Source of the DNA: CAITSH01 sp025356665
GTDB taxonomy: Bacteria > Pseudomonadota > Gammaproteobacteria > Burkholderiales > SG8-39
Reading direction: 5' to 3'
Assembly: GCA_025356665.1 (NCBI GenBank)
Contig: JANXRV010000151.1
Span: forward strand, 30,078 to 94,077
Length of the DNA: 64,000 nucleotides
Every line of letters starts with the position of its first letter. The first letter of the stretch is position 1. This document shows, one piece after another, positions 35,269 through 43,727 of the stretch. Under the pieces are notes generated by a model. It was not told where the DNA came from, did not search any database, and was given only the letters and a program-made list of their open reading frames with translations. A program made the translations under genes and the position numbers.

Positions 35269-36042
35269 ATGGAGCTCAATCTGCACGGCAAGGTCGCCCT
35301 CATCACCGGCGGCACGCAGGGCATAGGCCGCGCCACGGCGCTGCGCCTGGCCGCCGAGGGCGCGGCCGTGGTCATCGCCGCGCGCGGCCGCGAAGGCCTG
35401 GACAAGGCGACGGCGGCAATTCGCGCCGCAGGCGGCAGGGTGGCGGCGGTGCAGGCCGACGTTGCCAAAGCCGAAGATTGCGAGCGCTTGGTGGCGGAGA
35501 CGGTCAAGGCCTTCGGCCGACTCGACATTCTGGTCAACAACGCCGGCACTTCGTCCACCGGCGAATTCGAATCGATCACCGACGAGATCTGGCGCGAAGA
35601 CCTCGAGCTCAAACTGTTCGGTGCGATCCGGCTCGCGCGCCTCTCGGTCCCACACATGAAACACCAAGGCGGCGGGCGCATCGTCAACATCACCACCATA
35701 GGCGCCAAGCAACCGCGCGCGCGCTCGATGCCCACCACGGTGACGCGCGCCGCCGGCCTCGCCTTCACCAAGGCCTTGTCCAAGGAGTTCGCGCCGCACC
35801 AGATTCTTGTAAACACCGTTTGCATCGGCCTCATCCGTTCGGCGCAGCAGGATGGCAAGGCGGCCAAGGCGGGCATGTCGCCCGAGGCCTTTTACGCAAA
35901 ACTCGGCGAGGACATTCCGCTCGGGCGTGTAGGACTGCCCGAAGAGGTAGCCAATGTCATCGCATTTCTTGCCTCAGAAGCAGCCAGTTTTGTCACCGGC
36001 AGCAGCGTCAACCTCGACGGCGGGGCATCGGGCGTGCTGTGA
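35269..36042 (+). CDS. SDR family protein with a non-canonical active site
   Basis: A 257-residue SDR. ATG 35269 follows GGAATTGC weakly. The cofactor site is normal (TGGTQGIG at about 13-20; DILVNNAG 86-93; ASFVTGSSVNLDGG near the end). The catalytic residues are replaced: the Ser is Thr143 (VNITTIG), the Tyr position is Thr156 and the Lys position is Arg160 (MPTTVTRAAG). Related SDRs with this pattern exist, but their chemistry is unclear. It may bind NAD(P)H without classical alcohol oxidation or use another proton donor. Confidence 0.85.
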   Translation: MELNLHGKVALITGGTQGIGRATALRLAAEGAAVVIAARGREGLDKATAAIRAAGGRVAAVQADVAKAEDCERLVAETVKAFGRLDILVNNAGTSSTGEFESITDEIWREDLELKLFGAIRLARLSVPHMKHQGGGRIVNITTIGAKQPRARSMPTTVTRAAGLAFTKALSKEFAPHQILVNTVCIGLIRSAQQDGKAAKAGMSPEAFYAKLGEDIPLGRVGLPEEVANVIAFLASEAASFVTGSSVNLDGGASGVL

Positions 36043-36269
36043 GCGCCCGCGGTCAGACACTTCGCTTTTGAATAAACTCCGCAAAAAACGGGCCGTTCCC
36101 GCGCACGCGCGAATCCACTGGCTTTTCGCGCGTATCAAGGCGAAAATGAATTCTGCGCTTGCGCGGCGATGACGGCTTGATGCGGCATCCAGCGCATCCC
36201 TGCGGATCGATCCGTTTTTCATCCAGACCGTCCTGATTTTCGACCCCCGCCTCCCACCCCCCACCCCGA
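36043..36269. repeat. Intergenic REP-like segment
   Basis: The gap contains a stretch around 36088-36165 (CCGTTCCCGCGCACGCGCG, AATCCACTGG, then GCGCTTGCGCGGCGATGACGG) resembling the dispersed repeats common in betaproteobacterial intergenic DNA (CGTCATTCCCGCG type). Only one such segment is in the window, so its dispersed nature is inferred. Confidence 0.4.
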
Positions 36270-37139
36270 TTGCGCGCCACGCCCCTCCATGCAGTGATGT
36301 TTGCCATCGTGCTGTCCACCGTTTCGGTGGCCACGCAAATGGCCTTTGCCGGCGGCAGCAATGCCCTGACCGTGGTGCTGGTGCGCAACGGCGTGGCGGC
36401 ACTGGCGGTCGCGGCCTTCCTGGTCATCACCGGCGCGCCAATGGCGCTGCAGCCGCGCGAGCGCCTGATCGCCGCGGCGATCGGCATTCTGCTTGCGCTC
36501 AACAACATTTCACTCAACCTCGCCATCGAGCGCGTGCCGGTGCCGGTGGCGGTGCTCTCGTTCTACACCTATCCGGTGTGGATGGCGCTGTGGAGCTGGG
36601 CGAAGGGCGAAGAGCCGTTCCGGCCCGCCGGCGCCGCCGGGGTGCTGCTCGCCTTTGCCGGAATCGCGCTGACCGTGGGTCTTGCGCCGGTGCTGCCCGA
36701 CGCCCTCGGCGTCGCCCTCGCCCTCAGTTCGGCGTTGATGTGGGTGGGCGTGCTGGTGCTGATCACCCGTTACCTCGCGGCGGCACCCTCGCATGCGCGC
36801 ACGCTGCACATGTTCGTGTCCTCCGCGGCGGTCATACTGGTCGTCATGCTGGTCTTTGGCACGCCGGCGCTGCCCACCGGGGCAGGCGCGCTCGCCGCCC
36901 TCGCCTGGGTACCGTTGGCCTACGGCGCGGGCATGCTGGGGGTGTTGTGGGTGACCTCCCGGTTGGGGCCGATGCGCGCCTCGTTTTTCATGAACCTCGA
37001 ACCGATCGCCTCGATCGCCCTGTCGGCACTGCTGCTGGGCCAGACACTCAGCCTGCTGCAACTCGCGGGCGCGGCCATGGTGATCGCCTCGCTGGTGATT
37101 TTCCGGCCGCCACCCGCCGAAGCCCCGCAGCAATCGTGA
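36270..37139 (+). CDS. EamA/DMT family transporter
   Basis: About 289 residues from TTG 36270; ATG 36297 is an alternative giving 280. Ten hydrophobic helices in two EamA halves are visible. PVAVLSFYTYPVWMALWSWAKGE closes the first half, and SRLGPMRASFFMNLEPIASIALSALLLG in the second half is the strongest match to the drug/metabolite transporter superfamily. It likely exports an amino acid or metabolite. No ribosome site is clear; it stands between an SDR and cysteine synthase. Confidence 0.85.
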   Translation: MRATPLHAVMFAIVLSTVSVATQMAFAGGSNALTVVLVRNGVAALAVAAFLVITGAPMALQPRERLIAAAIGILLALNNISLNLAIERVPVPVAVLSFYTYPVWMALWSWAKGEEPFRPAGAAGVLLAFAGIALTVGLAPVLPDALGVALALSSALMWVGVLVLITRYLAAAPSHARTLHMFVSSAAVILVVMLVFGTPALPTGAGALAALAWVPLAYGAGMLGVLWVTSRLGPMRASFFMNLEPIASIALSALLLGQTLSLLQLAGAAMVIASLVIFRPPPAEAPQQS

Positions 37140-37238
37140 CACGTAACACGTAACGCCGCGAGCCGGGGCATTGAGTCAGGCGCACAAAACGTCCAGAATG
37201 GACACACCGCTTCACCACCACACGCGCAGGAGCATCCG

Positions 37239-38156
37239 ATGAAAGCCAACTCCGTACTCGACACCATAGGCGGCACGCCGCACATCCGTGTCAACCGCCT
37301 GTTCGGCAACAGCCACAAGGTCTGGATCAAATCGGAGCGCAGCAACCCGGGCGGCTCGATCAAGGATCGCATCGGCCTTGCCATGATCGAGGCGGCAGAA
37401 AAATCCGGCACGCTAAAGCAAGGCGGCACCATTATCGAGCCGACCTCGGGCAACACCGGCGTGGGCCTGGCCATGGCCGCCGCGGTGAAGGGCTACAAAC
37501 TGGTGCTGGTGATGCCCGACAGCATGTCGGTGGAGCGCCGCCGGCTGATGCTCGCCTATGGCGCGAGCTTCGAGCTAACACCGCGCGAAAAAGGCATGAA
37601 GGGCTGCATCGCCCGCGCGCAGGAGCTGATTGCCGCAACACCCGGCGCGTGGATGCCCCAGCAGTTCGAGAACCCGGCCAACGTCGAGGTGCATGAGCGC
37701 ACCACGGCGGCCGAAATCATCGCCGACTTCCCCGAGGGCGTCGAAGTGCTGATCACCGGCGTGGGCACCGGCGGCCACCTCACCGGTTGCGCGCGGGCGC
37801 TGAAAAAAAAGTGGCCCAAGCTCAAGGTCTATGCGGTGGAGCCGACGCAATCGCCGGTGCTCTCGGGCGGCGCGCCCTCGCCGCATCCGATCCAGGGTAT
37901 AGGCGCGGGCTTTATCCCGAAAAACCTCGACGTGTCGCTGCTCGACGGCGTGATCCAGGTCGAGGCCGAGGCGGCGCGTGAAATGGCCAGGCGCTCGGCG
38001 CGCGAAGAGGGCCTGCTGGTCGGAATTTCATCGGGCGCGACGCTGGCCGCGATCGCGCAAAAGCTGCCGGCGATTGCGGCCGGCTCAACCGTGCTTGGAT
38101 TTAACTACGACACCGGTGAGCGCTACTTCTCGGTTGAGGGTTTTTTGCCAACCTGA
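37239..38156 (+). CDS. Cysteine synthase (O-acetylserine sulfhydrylase family)
   Basis: A 305-residue PLP enzyme that makes cysteine from O-acetylserine and sulfide. The PLP lysine is Lys42 in NPGGSIKDR, the substrate loop TSGNTG spans 69-74, and the phosphate-binding GTGGHLTG lies near 175-182. The sequence is clearly CysK/CysM, though subgroup is uncertain; PSPHPIQGIGAGF is more CysK-like. ATG 37239 follows CAGGAGC. It is a single-gene unit. Confidence 0.92.
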   Translation: MKANSVLDTIGGTPHIRVNRLFGNSHKVWIKSERSNPGGSIKDRIGLAMIEAAEKSGTLKQGGTIIEPTSGNTGVGLAMAAAVKGYKLVLVMPDSMSVERRRLMLAYGASFELTPREKGMKGCIARAQELIAATPGAWMPQQFENPANVEVHERTTAAEIIADFPEGVEVLITGVGTGGHLTGCARALKKKWPKLKVYAVEPTQSPVLSGGAPSPHPIQGIGAGFIPKNLDVSLLDGVIQVEAEAAREMARRSAREEGLLVGISSGATLAAIAQKLPAIAAGSTVLGFNYDTGERYFSVEGFLPT

Positions 38157-38260
38157 GTTACGCGGAGCCGGCCGCATAAGGCAGGAAAGGGCCCGCCCCG
38201 CGGTTGCATCCGACCAGAGCGTACAGGTAGAATAAGCGCATCCGACCCGCAGACGTAATC

Positions 38261-39073
38261 ATGACTTATCAGCACATCAGCGTCACGCCGGTCTCGCCGC
38301 ACATCGGCGCGCAGATCGGCAACATCGACCTCACGCGTCCGCTCGCCGACGCGCAGGTGGCCGAACTCAAGCGCGCCTTCCTCGAACACCAGGTGATTTT
38401 TTTTCGCGACCAGAGAATTAGTTTTGACGACCAGGTCCGGGTGGCGACCTACTTCGGCCCGCTCGGCCGCCATGTCGGGGTGAACACCATCAGCAAAACC
38501 ACCGAACATCCGCTGGTGCGCAAATTCCACTACGACGAAACTTCAAAAAAGATTTCCGGCGAAAACTGGCACAGCGACCAGACCTGCGCGGCGACTCCGC
38601 CGCTGGGCAGCATGCTCTACAACCACACGGTGCCGCCAAAGGGCGGCGGCGACACCATGTTCGCCAGCACCTACGCCGCCTATGAGGCCTTGTCGTCCAA
38701 CATGAAGCGCTACCTCGAGGGCCTCACCGCCACCCACGACGGCACGCGCGTGTTCGGTCCGGGCACGCCCATATCCGTGCACCCGGTTGTCACCAAACAC
38801 CCGGAAACCGGGCGCAGGGTCATTTACGTCAACACCGATTTCACCTCGCACATCAACGAGGTGCCGCGCGAGGAGAGCAACCGCATCCTGCAATTTCTCT
38901 ACGACCATTGCGGCCGCGCCGAATGGGCCTGCCGCTTTCGCTGGGAAGCGCATTCCATCGCCTTCTGGGACAACCGCTGCGCCCAGCACAAGGCCTTGTG
39001 GGACTACTGGCCCAACGTGCGTTCGGGCTTTCGCGTCCAGGTCGAGGGCACCGTCGCGCCGATCGCCGGCTAG
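38261..39073 (+). CDS. TauD/TfdA family Fe(II)/2-oxoglutarate dioxygenase
   Basis: A 270-residue enzyme. The facial triad is visible: His104 and Asp106 in NWHSDQTC and the distal His near 243 in DNRCAQHKA, with the 2-oxoglutarate Arg in RSGFRVQVEG. Members hydroxylate taurine, alkyl sulfates, phenoxyacetates or quaternary amines, releasing the heteroatom group. It may release sulfite for the nearby cysteine synthase if the substrate is a sulfonate; that is a positional inference. ATG 38261 has a poor ribosome site. Confidence 0.9.
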   Translation: MTYQHISVTPVSPHIGAQIGNIDLTRPLADAQVAELKRAFLEHQVIFFRDQRISFDDQVRVATYFGPLGRHVGVNTISKTTEHPLVRKFHYDETSKKISGENWHSDQTCAATPPLGSMLYNHTVPPKGGGDTMFASTYAAYEALSSNMKRYLEGLTATHDGTRVFGPGTPISVHPVVTKHPETGRRVIYVNTDFTSHINEVPREESNRILQFLYDHCGRAEWACRFRWEAHSIAFWDNRCAQHKALWDYWPNVRSGFRVQVEGTVAPIAG

Positions 39074-39095
39074 GCCTTGCGTGCGCGGCCCTGTG

Positions 39096-39137
39096 CTGGA
39101 CCTCGGGCCGGACCACGGGCTGGACCACGGGCCGGCC
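39096..39137. repeat. Short GGACCACGGGC repeats
   Basis: Three to four imperfect copies of an 11-12-bp GGACC(A/T)CGGGC unit lie between the dioxygenase stop and the next Bug gene. Confidence 0.6.
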
Positions 39138-39182
39138 CGGGACTTGCCTAATCGACCGCGTCATCAACCGTCTGGACCCGCC

Positions 39183-40166
39183 ATGAACACACCGCGTCTC
39201 AAACTGCTGGCAGCCATCGCGTGCATCCTGTCGACCCTGTTCGCCGGCGGCGGCGCGTTGGCGCAGGGCTTTCCGAATAAACCGATCCGTATCATCGTGC
39301 CCTTTGCCGCCGGCGGCTCATCCGACGTGCTGGCACGCGCCATCGCCCGGAGCATGTCAGAGGGACTGAAGAACGCGGTGTTGGTTGAAAACCGGCCCGG
39401 CGCCGGCGGCGTCATCGCGATGGAAGCGGTGGCGCGCGCCGCACCCGACGGCCACACGCTGCTCTTTACCACCAACGGCACGCACAGCATCGGGCCCGCG
39501 CTGTATCCGAACCGAAAAATCGACGCGGCGAAGGAGCTCGCGCCCGTTGCGCTGATGCACACGCTCACCAACGTGCTGCTAGTCCACCCCTCGGTGCCGG
39601 CGAGAAATGTCGGCGAACTGATCGCCTACGCCAGGACCAACCCCGGCAAACTCAATTTCGCCTCGGCCGGCAACGGTTCGGCGTCGCACATGTTCGGCGA
39701 GTTGTTCAAGCTCGCCGCCGACATTGACATCGTCCACGTTCCGTACAAGGGCGGGGGCGCCGCCATGCCCGACCTGATTTCGGGCCAGGTGTCGATGATG
39801 CTCGAGACCATTCCCAACGCACTGCCGCAGTTTCGCAGCGGCAAGCTCAACGCGCTGGCTGTCACGGCGGGCAAACGCGCCGCCGCGCTGCCGGAGGTTC
39901 CAACCATTGCCGAATCGGGCATCCCGGGATTCGACGCCTCGACCTGGAGCGGCCTGTCGACCACGGCGGGCACGCAGGTCGCGATCATCAATATCCTCAA
40001 CGCCGAGACTCTGCGTATCGCCAGGGATCCGGCCTACCTTGACGTACTCAAGAGTGTCGGCACCGAGCCGGCGACCTCCAGCGCCGAAGCCTTTGAGGCC
40101 TATATCCGCAAAGATCTTGCCAAGTGGACCGAGGTGGTGAAAAAGGCCAACATCCGCGTCGAGTAA
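39183..40166 (+). CDS. Bug/TctC family tripartite tricarboxylate receptor
   Basis: A 327-residue receptor. The frame runs back into the dioxygenase gene, but ATG 39183 opens the signal peptide (LKLLAAIACILSTLFAGGGALAQ). Signatures: FPNKPIRIIVPFAAGGSSD, VENRPGAGGVI, PDGHTLLF and HVPYKGGGAAMPDL. It follows the TauD-type gene by 110 bp on the same strand and may bring in its substrate. It is followed by a bidirectional hairpin. Confidence 0.92.
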   Translation: MNTPRLKLLAAIACILSTLFAGGGALAQGFPNKPIRIIVPFAAGGSSDVLARAIARSMSEGLKNAVLVENRPGAGGVIAMEAVARAAPDGHTLLFTTNGTHSIGPALYPNRKIDAAKELAPVALMHTLTNVLLVHPSVPARNVGELIAYARTNPGKLNFASAGNGSASHMFGELFKLAADIDIVHVPYKGGGAAMPDLISGQVSMMLETIPNALPQFRSGKLNALAVTAGKRAAALPEVPTIAESGIPGFDASTWSGLSTTAGTQVAIINILNAETLRIARDPAYLDVLKSVGTEPATSSAEAFEAYIRKDLAKWTEVVKKANIRVE

Positions 40167-40244
40167 GCCGGCGCAAGACGCGCTTTGGCGCCACCGACAC
40201 CCTGGCGAAAGGCGCTCGACGGCCCCTCCGCACCCGGCAATAGT

Positions 40245-40275
40245 CTGGAAAGCCACGTCTGTCGCGGCTTTCCAG
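40245..40275. terminator. Hairpin between convergent genes
   Basis: CTGGAAAGCC (40245-40254) pairs with GGCTTTCCAG (40266-40275). It lies between the Bug gene (+) and the Sel1 gene (-) and can terminate both. Confidence 0.65.
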
Positions 40276-40287
40276 CCACCCGACCGC

Positions 40288-41091
40288 TCAGAGCCCCTGG
40301 CTCTTGCCGCGGCGCTTGCCGGTTTCTTCGCGAATCAGCCACTGGCCGCTGTAATTGCCAAACACCACCGTCTTGTCCACGGTCTCACGGTAGGTTCGCG
40401 ACTGGAACAGCTGCGTGAATTGCACCGTCGCGCTGCCATCGGCGGCCATAGTCACAACCGGCTCGGTGGTTTTCGTGACATTGAGCGCCCCCTTGCGCAT
40501 GCGTTCGCGCCGTTGCGACTCCCATAAACTGCGCGGCAAGCCCTTGGGCAATTTCAGGTCGGGCGCATAGGCGGCAAGATAGGCGTTGATGTCGCGTTGC
40601 GACTCGGCGGCACGCCACGCATCCAGTGCGTGCAACAGCGCATCCCGGGTAGTGGCGAATGCGGTTTTTTCGGCCGGCGCATCACTCGCTCCCCCAGGCC
40701 GGATTCGAATATTCATCCGCCGGCCCGACTGCGGCTTGCCGGCCTGCAAGCGCGCACGCTCCTGTGCCTGCGCCAACATATCCGCAGGCATGCGTTTTTG
40801 TATCGACAAGAGCAGCGCGCCGGCTTCGGTATTGCCGTTTGCTTGCGCGAGCAGCGCCCACCGGTGTGCTTCGGGCAAATTGACCGCCACCCCCTGCCCG
40901 CTGCCATGCATAAGGGCGAGTACGTACTGGGCCCTCGCATCACCATGCTCTGCAAGGCGCAAAAACACCGGGAGCGATTGAATGAAATCGCCGCCGTCGC
41001 GCAAGGCCACCGCATCTTCATATTCGCCGGCCTTGACCGGCGTGACCCCGGTCAACAGGCCGATGACCACACACCATGCTGCTAATCGCAT
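40288..41091 (-). CDS. Exported Sel1-repeat protein with a C-terminal NTF2/Cds6-like domain
   Basis: A 267-residue protein with a signal peptide to about residue 21 (VKAGEY). Residues about 35-90 contain a Sel1-like helical repeat (LRLAEHGDARAQYVLALMHGSG, then NLPEAHRWALLAQANGN). From about residue 150 a cone-shaped SnoaL/NTF2-like domain begins (ALDAWRAAESQRDINAYLAAYAPDL) and ends FGNYSGQWLIREETG, like the C-terminal domain attached to some L,D-transpeptidases and envelope proteins. It is probably a periplasmic scaffold. Its upstream gap holds hairpins and repeats. Confidence 0.8.
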   Translation of the reverse strand: MRLAAWCVVIGLLTGVTPVKAGEYEDAVALRDGGDFIQSLPVFLRLAEHGDARAQYVLALMHGSGQGVAVNLPEAHRWALLAQANGNTEAGALLLSIQKRMPADMLAQAQERARLQAGKPQSGRRMNIRIRPGGASDAPAEKTAFATTRDALLHALDAWRAAESQRDINAYLAAYAPDLKLPKGLPRSLWESQRRERMRKGALNVTKTTEPVVTMAADGSATVQFTQLFQSRTYRETVDKTVVFGNYSGQWLIREETGKRRGKSQGL

Positions 41092-41426
41092 CCGAAACCC
41101 CGTTGATGCAAAGGGGCATCACTTTAACGGCAAGCACCCACCCACGGCAATGATTTCCGCAATTACCACCTTTGCCGGCGGCACGGCATAAAAAAGGGGT
41201 GCCTAGGAGCAACCGGCTCCCCCGCGAGGAGGAGAGTCCGGGGGAGCCGGTTGCCCTTTGGCGAAAACGCGGTACCGCAGTCACTCGGCGCTACGACCGG
41301 CCTGAAGTCGGTTAGTTTAGAAGCGGTGTAAGTGCCAGCGACTGCGGTTAAATAAATTAACGGCAGTCGGCGCAAAAACTTGAATTACCCATTGCAGGCA
41401 GTGAACTTGGCATGGACGGACAGCGC
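41092..41426. other. Intergenic region with two hairpins, no gene recognised
   Basis: GCAACCGGCTCCCCCG (41209-41224) pairs with CGGGGGAGCCGGTTGC (41239-41254) around a purine-rich loop, and on the minus strand a T-run follows near 41191-41196. A second stem, GACTGCGGTTAA with TTAACGGCAGTC, lies near 41340-41370. A 70-codon minus-strand frame spans 41163-41375 but has no family features. The structures could form a leader RNA for the Sel1 gene. Confidence 0.45.
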
Positions 41427-41626
41427 CGGTCTTGCGGTCTTGCGGTCTTACGGTCTTACGTACTTACGTTAAGATAGTCTCCGCCAGCTTCGGGTAAAAG
41501 AGTCAGCCAGCGGGCACTAGACACTAGATACTAGACACGAGACACTAGACACTAGACACTAGACACCAAAGGCACCAAAGGCACCAAATATCGGGTAGCG
41601 GGTAGCGGGTAGCGGGTAGCGGGTAG
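41427..41626. repeat. Cluster of four different short tandem repeats
   Basis: In order: 8-bp units of CGGTCTTG/CGGTCTTA type (41427-41466, five copies); 7-bp units of CACTAGA type (41515-41563, seven copies); 9-bp units ACCAAAGGC (about 41565-41589); 7-bp units CGGGTAG (41592-41626, five copies). They fill the gap upstream of the ModA-like gene. Confidence 0.88.
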
Positions 41627-41750
41627 CGTGAACATATGGCCGCAGCCCACCCCAACGCCGAAGCGATAAGGCTTATAAAAAGCCATCAATACAGCGATAA
41701 AAATACAACCATGCACGCAAACATGCACGCAACACCTCAAGGGGGTCGCC

Positions 41751-42512
41751 ATGAAAATAAAAAAAATCGCCTGCGCCATGCTCGCAAGCGCGCTGACATG
41801 CGGTGCCATCGTGGCTGAAGTCGCCCGGGCCGCTGACATCAGCATCATGTCCACGGTCGCGCACAAGGACGCTTACCTGGAAATGCTGCCCGCGTTTGAA
41901 CGCGCATCAGGTCACAAAGCCGCCACGCAGTGGGTGCCCACGGTAGAGGTCCTGCGCCGCATCAAAGCCGGCGAGACCGTGGACCTGGTGCTAATGGCCG
42001 CCGGCGGCATAGAGGATCTGACCAGGTCGGGGAAAATCGAAGCGGGCAGCGCCGTGCCCTTTGTCAAATCGGGCGTGGGCATTGCCGTTCGCACCGGCGC
42101 GCCCAAGCCGGACGTGGGTTCGGCCGAGGCCTTCAAGCGCACGATGCTCGCCGCCAAATCGGTGGCCTACTCCACCGGACCGAGCGGCAATTACTTGGTC
42201 GGACTGTTCGAGCGCATGGGCATCGCCGCCGAGGTCAAGGCCAAGACCAAACTCATTCAGGGCGAACCGGTGGGCGACGTGGTGGCACGCGGCGACGCCG
42301 AGATCGGCTTCCAGCAAATTCCGGAAATCCTGCCGGTAAAGGGCATCCAGTACCTCGGTCCGCTGCCGGCCGAGATCCAGTACACCACGGTGTTTACCGC
42401 CGGCATCCACACAGAGGCGAAGCAGGCCGCTGCGGCGCGCGCGCTGGTGCGTTTTCTGAAAACGCCCGAGGCGGCGGCGATTTACAAAAAGCACGGACTG
42501 GAAGGTATCTGA
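41751..42512 (+). CDS. ModA-like extracellular solute-binding protein
   Basis: A 253-residue type 2 periplasmic receptor. The signal peptide ends ARAAD (about 27). DISIMSTVAHKDAYLEMLPAFERASGHKA, ETVDLVLMAAGGIEDLTRSG and YSTGPSGNYLVGLFERMGI correspond to molybdate-binding ModA and its relatives. No ModB or ModC is adjacent, and the oxyanion ligands cannot be verified by eye, so it may bind another anion. Molybdate supply would suit a genome with several molybdenum enzymes. Confidence 0.8.
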   Translation: MKIKKIACAMLASALTCGAIVAEVARAADISIMSTVAHKDAYLEMLPAFERASGHKAATQWVPTVEVLRRIKAGETVDLVLMAAGGIEDLTRSGKIEAGSAVPFVKSGVGIAVRTGAPKPDVGSAEAFKRTMLAAKSVAYSTGPSGNYLVGLFERMGIAAEVKAKTKLIQGEPVGDVVARGDAEIGFQQIPEILPVKGIQYLGPLPAEIQYTTVFTAGIHTEAKQAAAARALVRFLKTPEAAAIYKKHGLEGI

Positions 42513-42603
42513 ACCGGCATTGCGGCGCCGCGCCGGCCGCCATAGTATATTTTTGGCGCAGCACAAACTGAATGTCCGGGCAATATCCGCCCACAGAACG
42601 CTA

Positions 42604-42648
42604 AGACCGCACAGACCACATAGACCACATAGACCACATAGACCAACA
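42604..42648. repeat. 9-bp tandem repeat (AGACCACAT) in a leader
   Basis: Five units, the outer two imperfect, end directly before the AGGAGAA ribosome site of the gene at 42660. Changes in copy number would alter leader length. Confidence 0.85.
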
Positions 42649-42659
42649 GGAGAACCAGC

Positions 42660-43472
42660 ATGAAAATTCCCGCATTCGTCCTGCTCGCCCTGTTCGGCCT
42701 GCCGCTGTCCGCATTCGCCGTGTGTTCAGACCACACGCTCACGCGCTCGCAGGATGTGCGCCTCACCGGCGACGCGGTGCTCATCGTCACGCATGCCTCA
42801 TCCAACGACGATGGTCGCGCCGCGACCAAAATCGGCGTCGACGAGGCGGTGCACTTTGCCAAGAAAAAGCGCATCCCGGTGGTCTACCTGCAGGACGGCC
42901 GCCCGATCGAGAACTACTTCATGGCTGACTGCAAGCCCGACTACTGGGTGAACTCCGAGGGCGGCGAGATCGGCTTTGACGTCACACCCTCGCACGTCTA
43001 TGTCGTCGGCGGCCACCTCGAAGAATGCCTGTCAGCCACGCTCAACGACGTGCTGCTCAATTGGGCGCGCCAGCCGCGGCGCAACCTCACGATCACCTAT
43101 GTGATGGACGGCATTTTCTCCAACGGCAAAAGTATCGAGCCCTCTGACCGCTACTACAGGAGCTATAACCGCTTCATCGGAATCGTCGCCTATAACAAGC
43201 CGGCGGGCGAGTACTACCAGAAGCTGTCGCTGCTCGAGATCATGGGGCTCATCGTCGATGACAGCCTGCAGAACGCGTACCTGCAGCGCGTACTGCCGCG
43301 CTACGACCGCACCATGGCCCCCGACTACCGCGTCGAACTTAAACTGATGGATTCGCGCACACGCATCCTGCAGGCGGGCACGGGCAAGCGCCCGCCGGTG
43401 CTGCGCTTTGAATTTATCGACTCGGCCATCACCCTGCAAAACTCCAGCACCTTCCCCGCCAGCATGTTGTAA
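42660..43472 (+). CDS. Exported protein of unknown function
   Basis: A 270-residue protein not assigned to a family. ATG 42660 follows AGGAGAACCAGC. Residues 1-20 (IPAFVLLALFGLPLSAFA) form a signal peptide. The body starts with DAVLIVTHASSNDDGRAATKIGVDEAVHFAKKKRIPVVYLQDG, an alternating hydrophobic pattern like a Rossmann-type a/b fold, and contains three cysteines (positions about 22, 91 and 122). THASS and YVVGGHLEECL may form a metal or substrate site. It sits alone between the ModA-like gene and a strong bidirectional terminator. Confidence 0.75.
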   Translation: MKIPAFVLLALFGLPLSAFAVCSDHTLTRSQDVRLTGDAVLIVTHASSNDDGRAATKIGVDEAVHFAKKKRIPVVYLQDGRPIENYFMADCKPDYWVNSEGGEIGFDVTPSHVYVVGGHLEECLSATLNDVLLNWARQPRRNLTITYVMDGIFSNGKSIEPSDRYYRSYNRFIGIVAYNKPAGEYYQKLSLLEIMGLIVDDSLQNAYLQRVLPRYDRTMAPDYRVELKLMDSRTRILQAGTGKRPPVLRFEFIDSAITLQNSSTFPASML

Positions 43473-43652
43473 GCGGACCAGCATGGCTGTTTTGCGCCGC
43501 CCGCATCGGACGGTGTTATTTTCCCGGCAGCAGGAAACCGTATTCCCCTGATTCAAAAGCAGGCTGACAAGATGCTTTTTTGTGCCTTTCGGCAACGGCC
43601 AGGCCTGAGTCGTCGCACACGCAAGCGTCGCGGCCGGCGGCGGGAAAAGAGC

Positions 43653-43694
43653 CAAAGACAAAAACCCCGGGCTTACCCGGGGTTTTTGTCTTTG
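43653..43694. terminator. Bidirectional intrinsic terminator, 19-bp perfect stem
   Basis: CAAAGACAAAAACCCCGGG (43653-43671) and its exact complement (43676-43694) flank a CTTA loop. A- and T-runs on the two sides make it work in both directions, between the unknown exported gene (+) and the hydroxy-acid oxidase (-). Confidence 0.93.
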
Positions 43695-43727
43695 TAGAAT
43701 CAACGCAAGCGCAGCGTCTACGACAAG

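Noticed and set aside
41200..41260. GAGGAGAGTCCGG resembles the start of bacterial RNase P RNA
   Set aside because: None of the other conserved RNase P blocks, such as ACAGAGAGCAAACCGCC, follow, and the remaining sequence is explained by a simple hairpin.
41163..41375. 70-codon minus-strand frame in the structured gap
   Set aside because: No ribosome site, no recognisable motif, and its sequence is dominated by the hairpin arms.
41515..41626. Possible CRISPR array
   Set aside because: Units are 7 bp, contiguous and without spacers; no cas genes are present.
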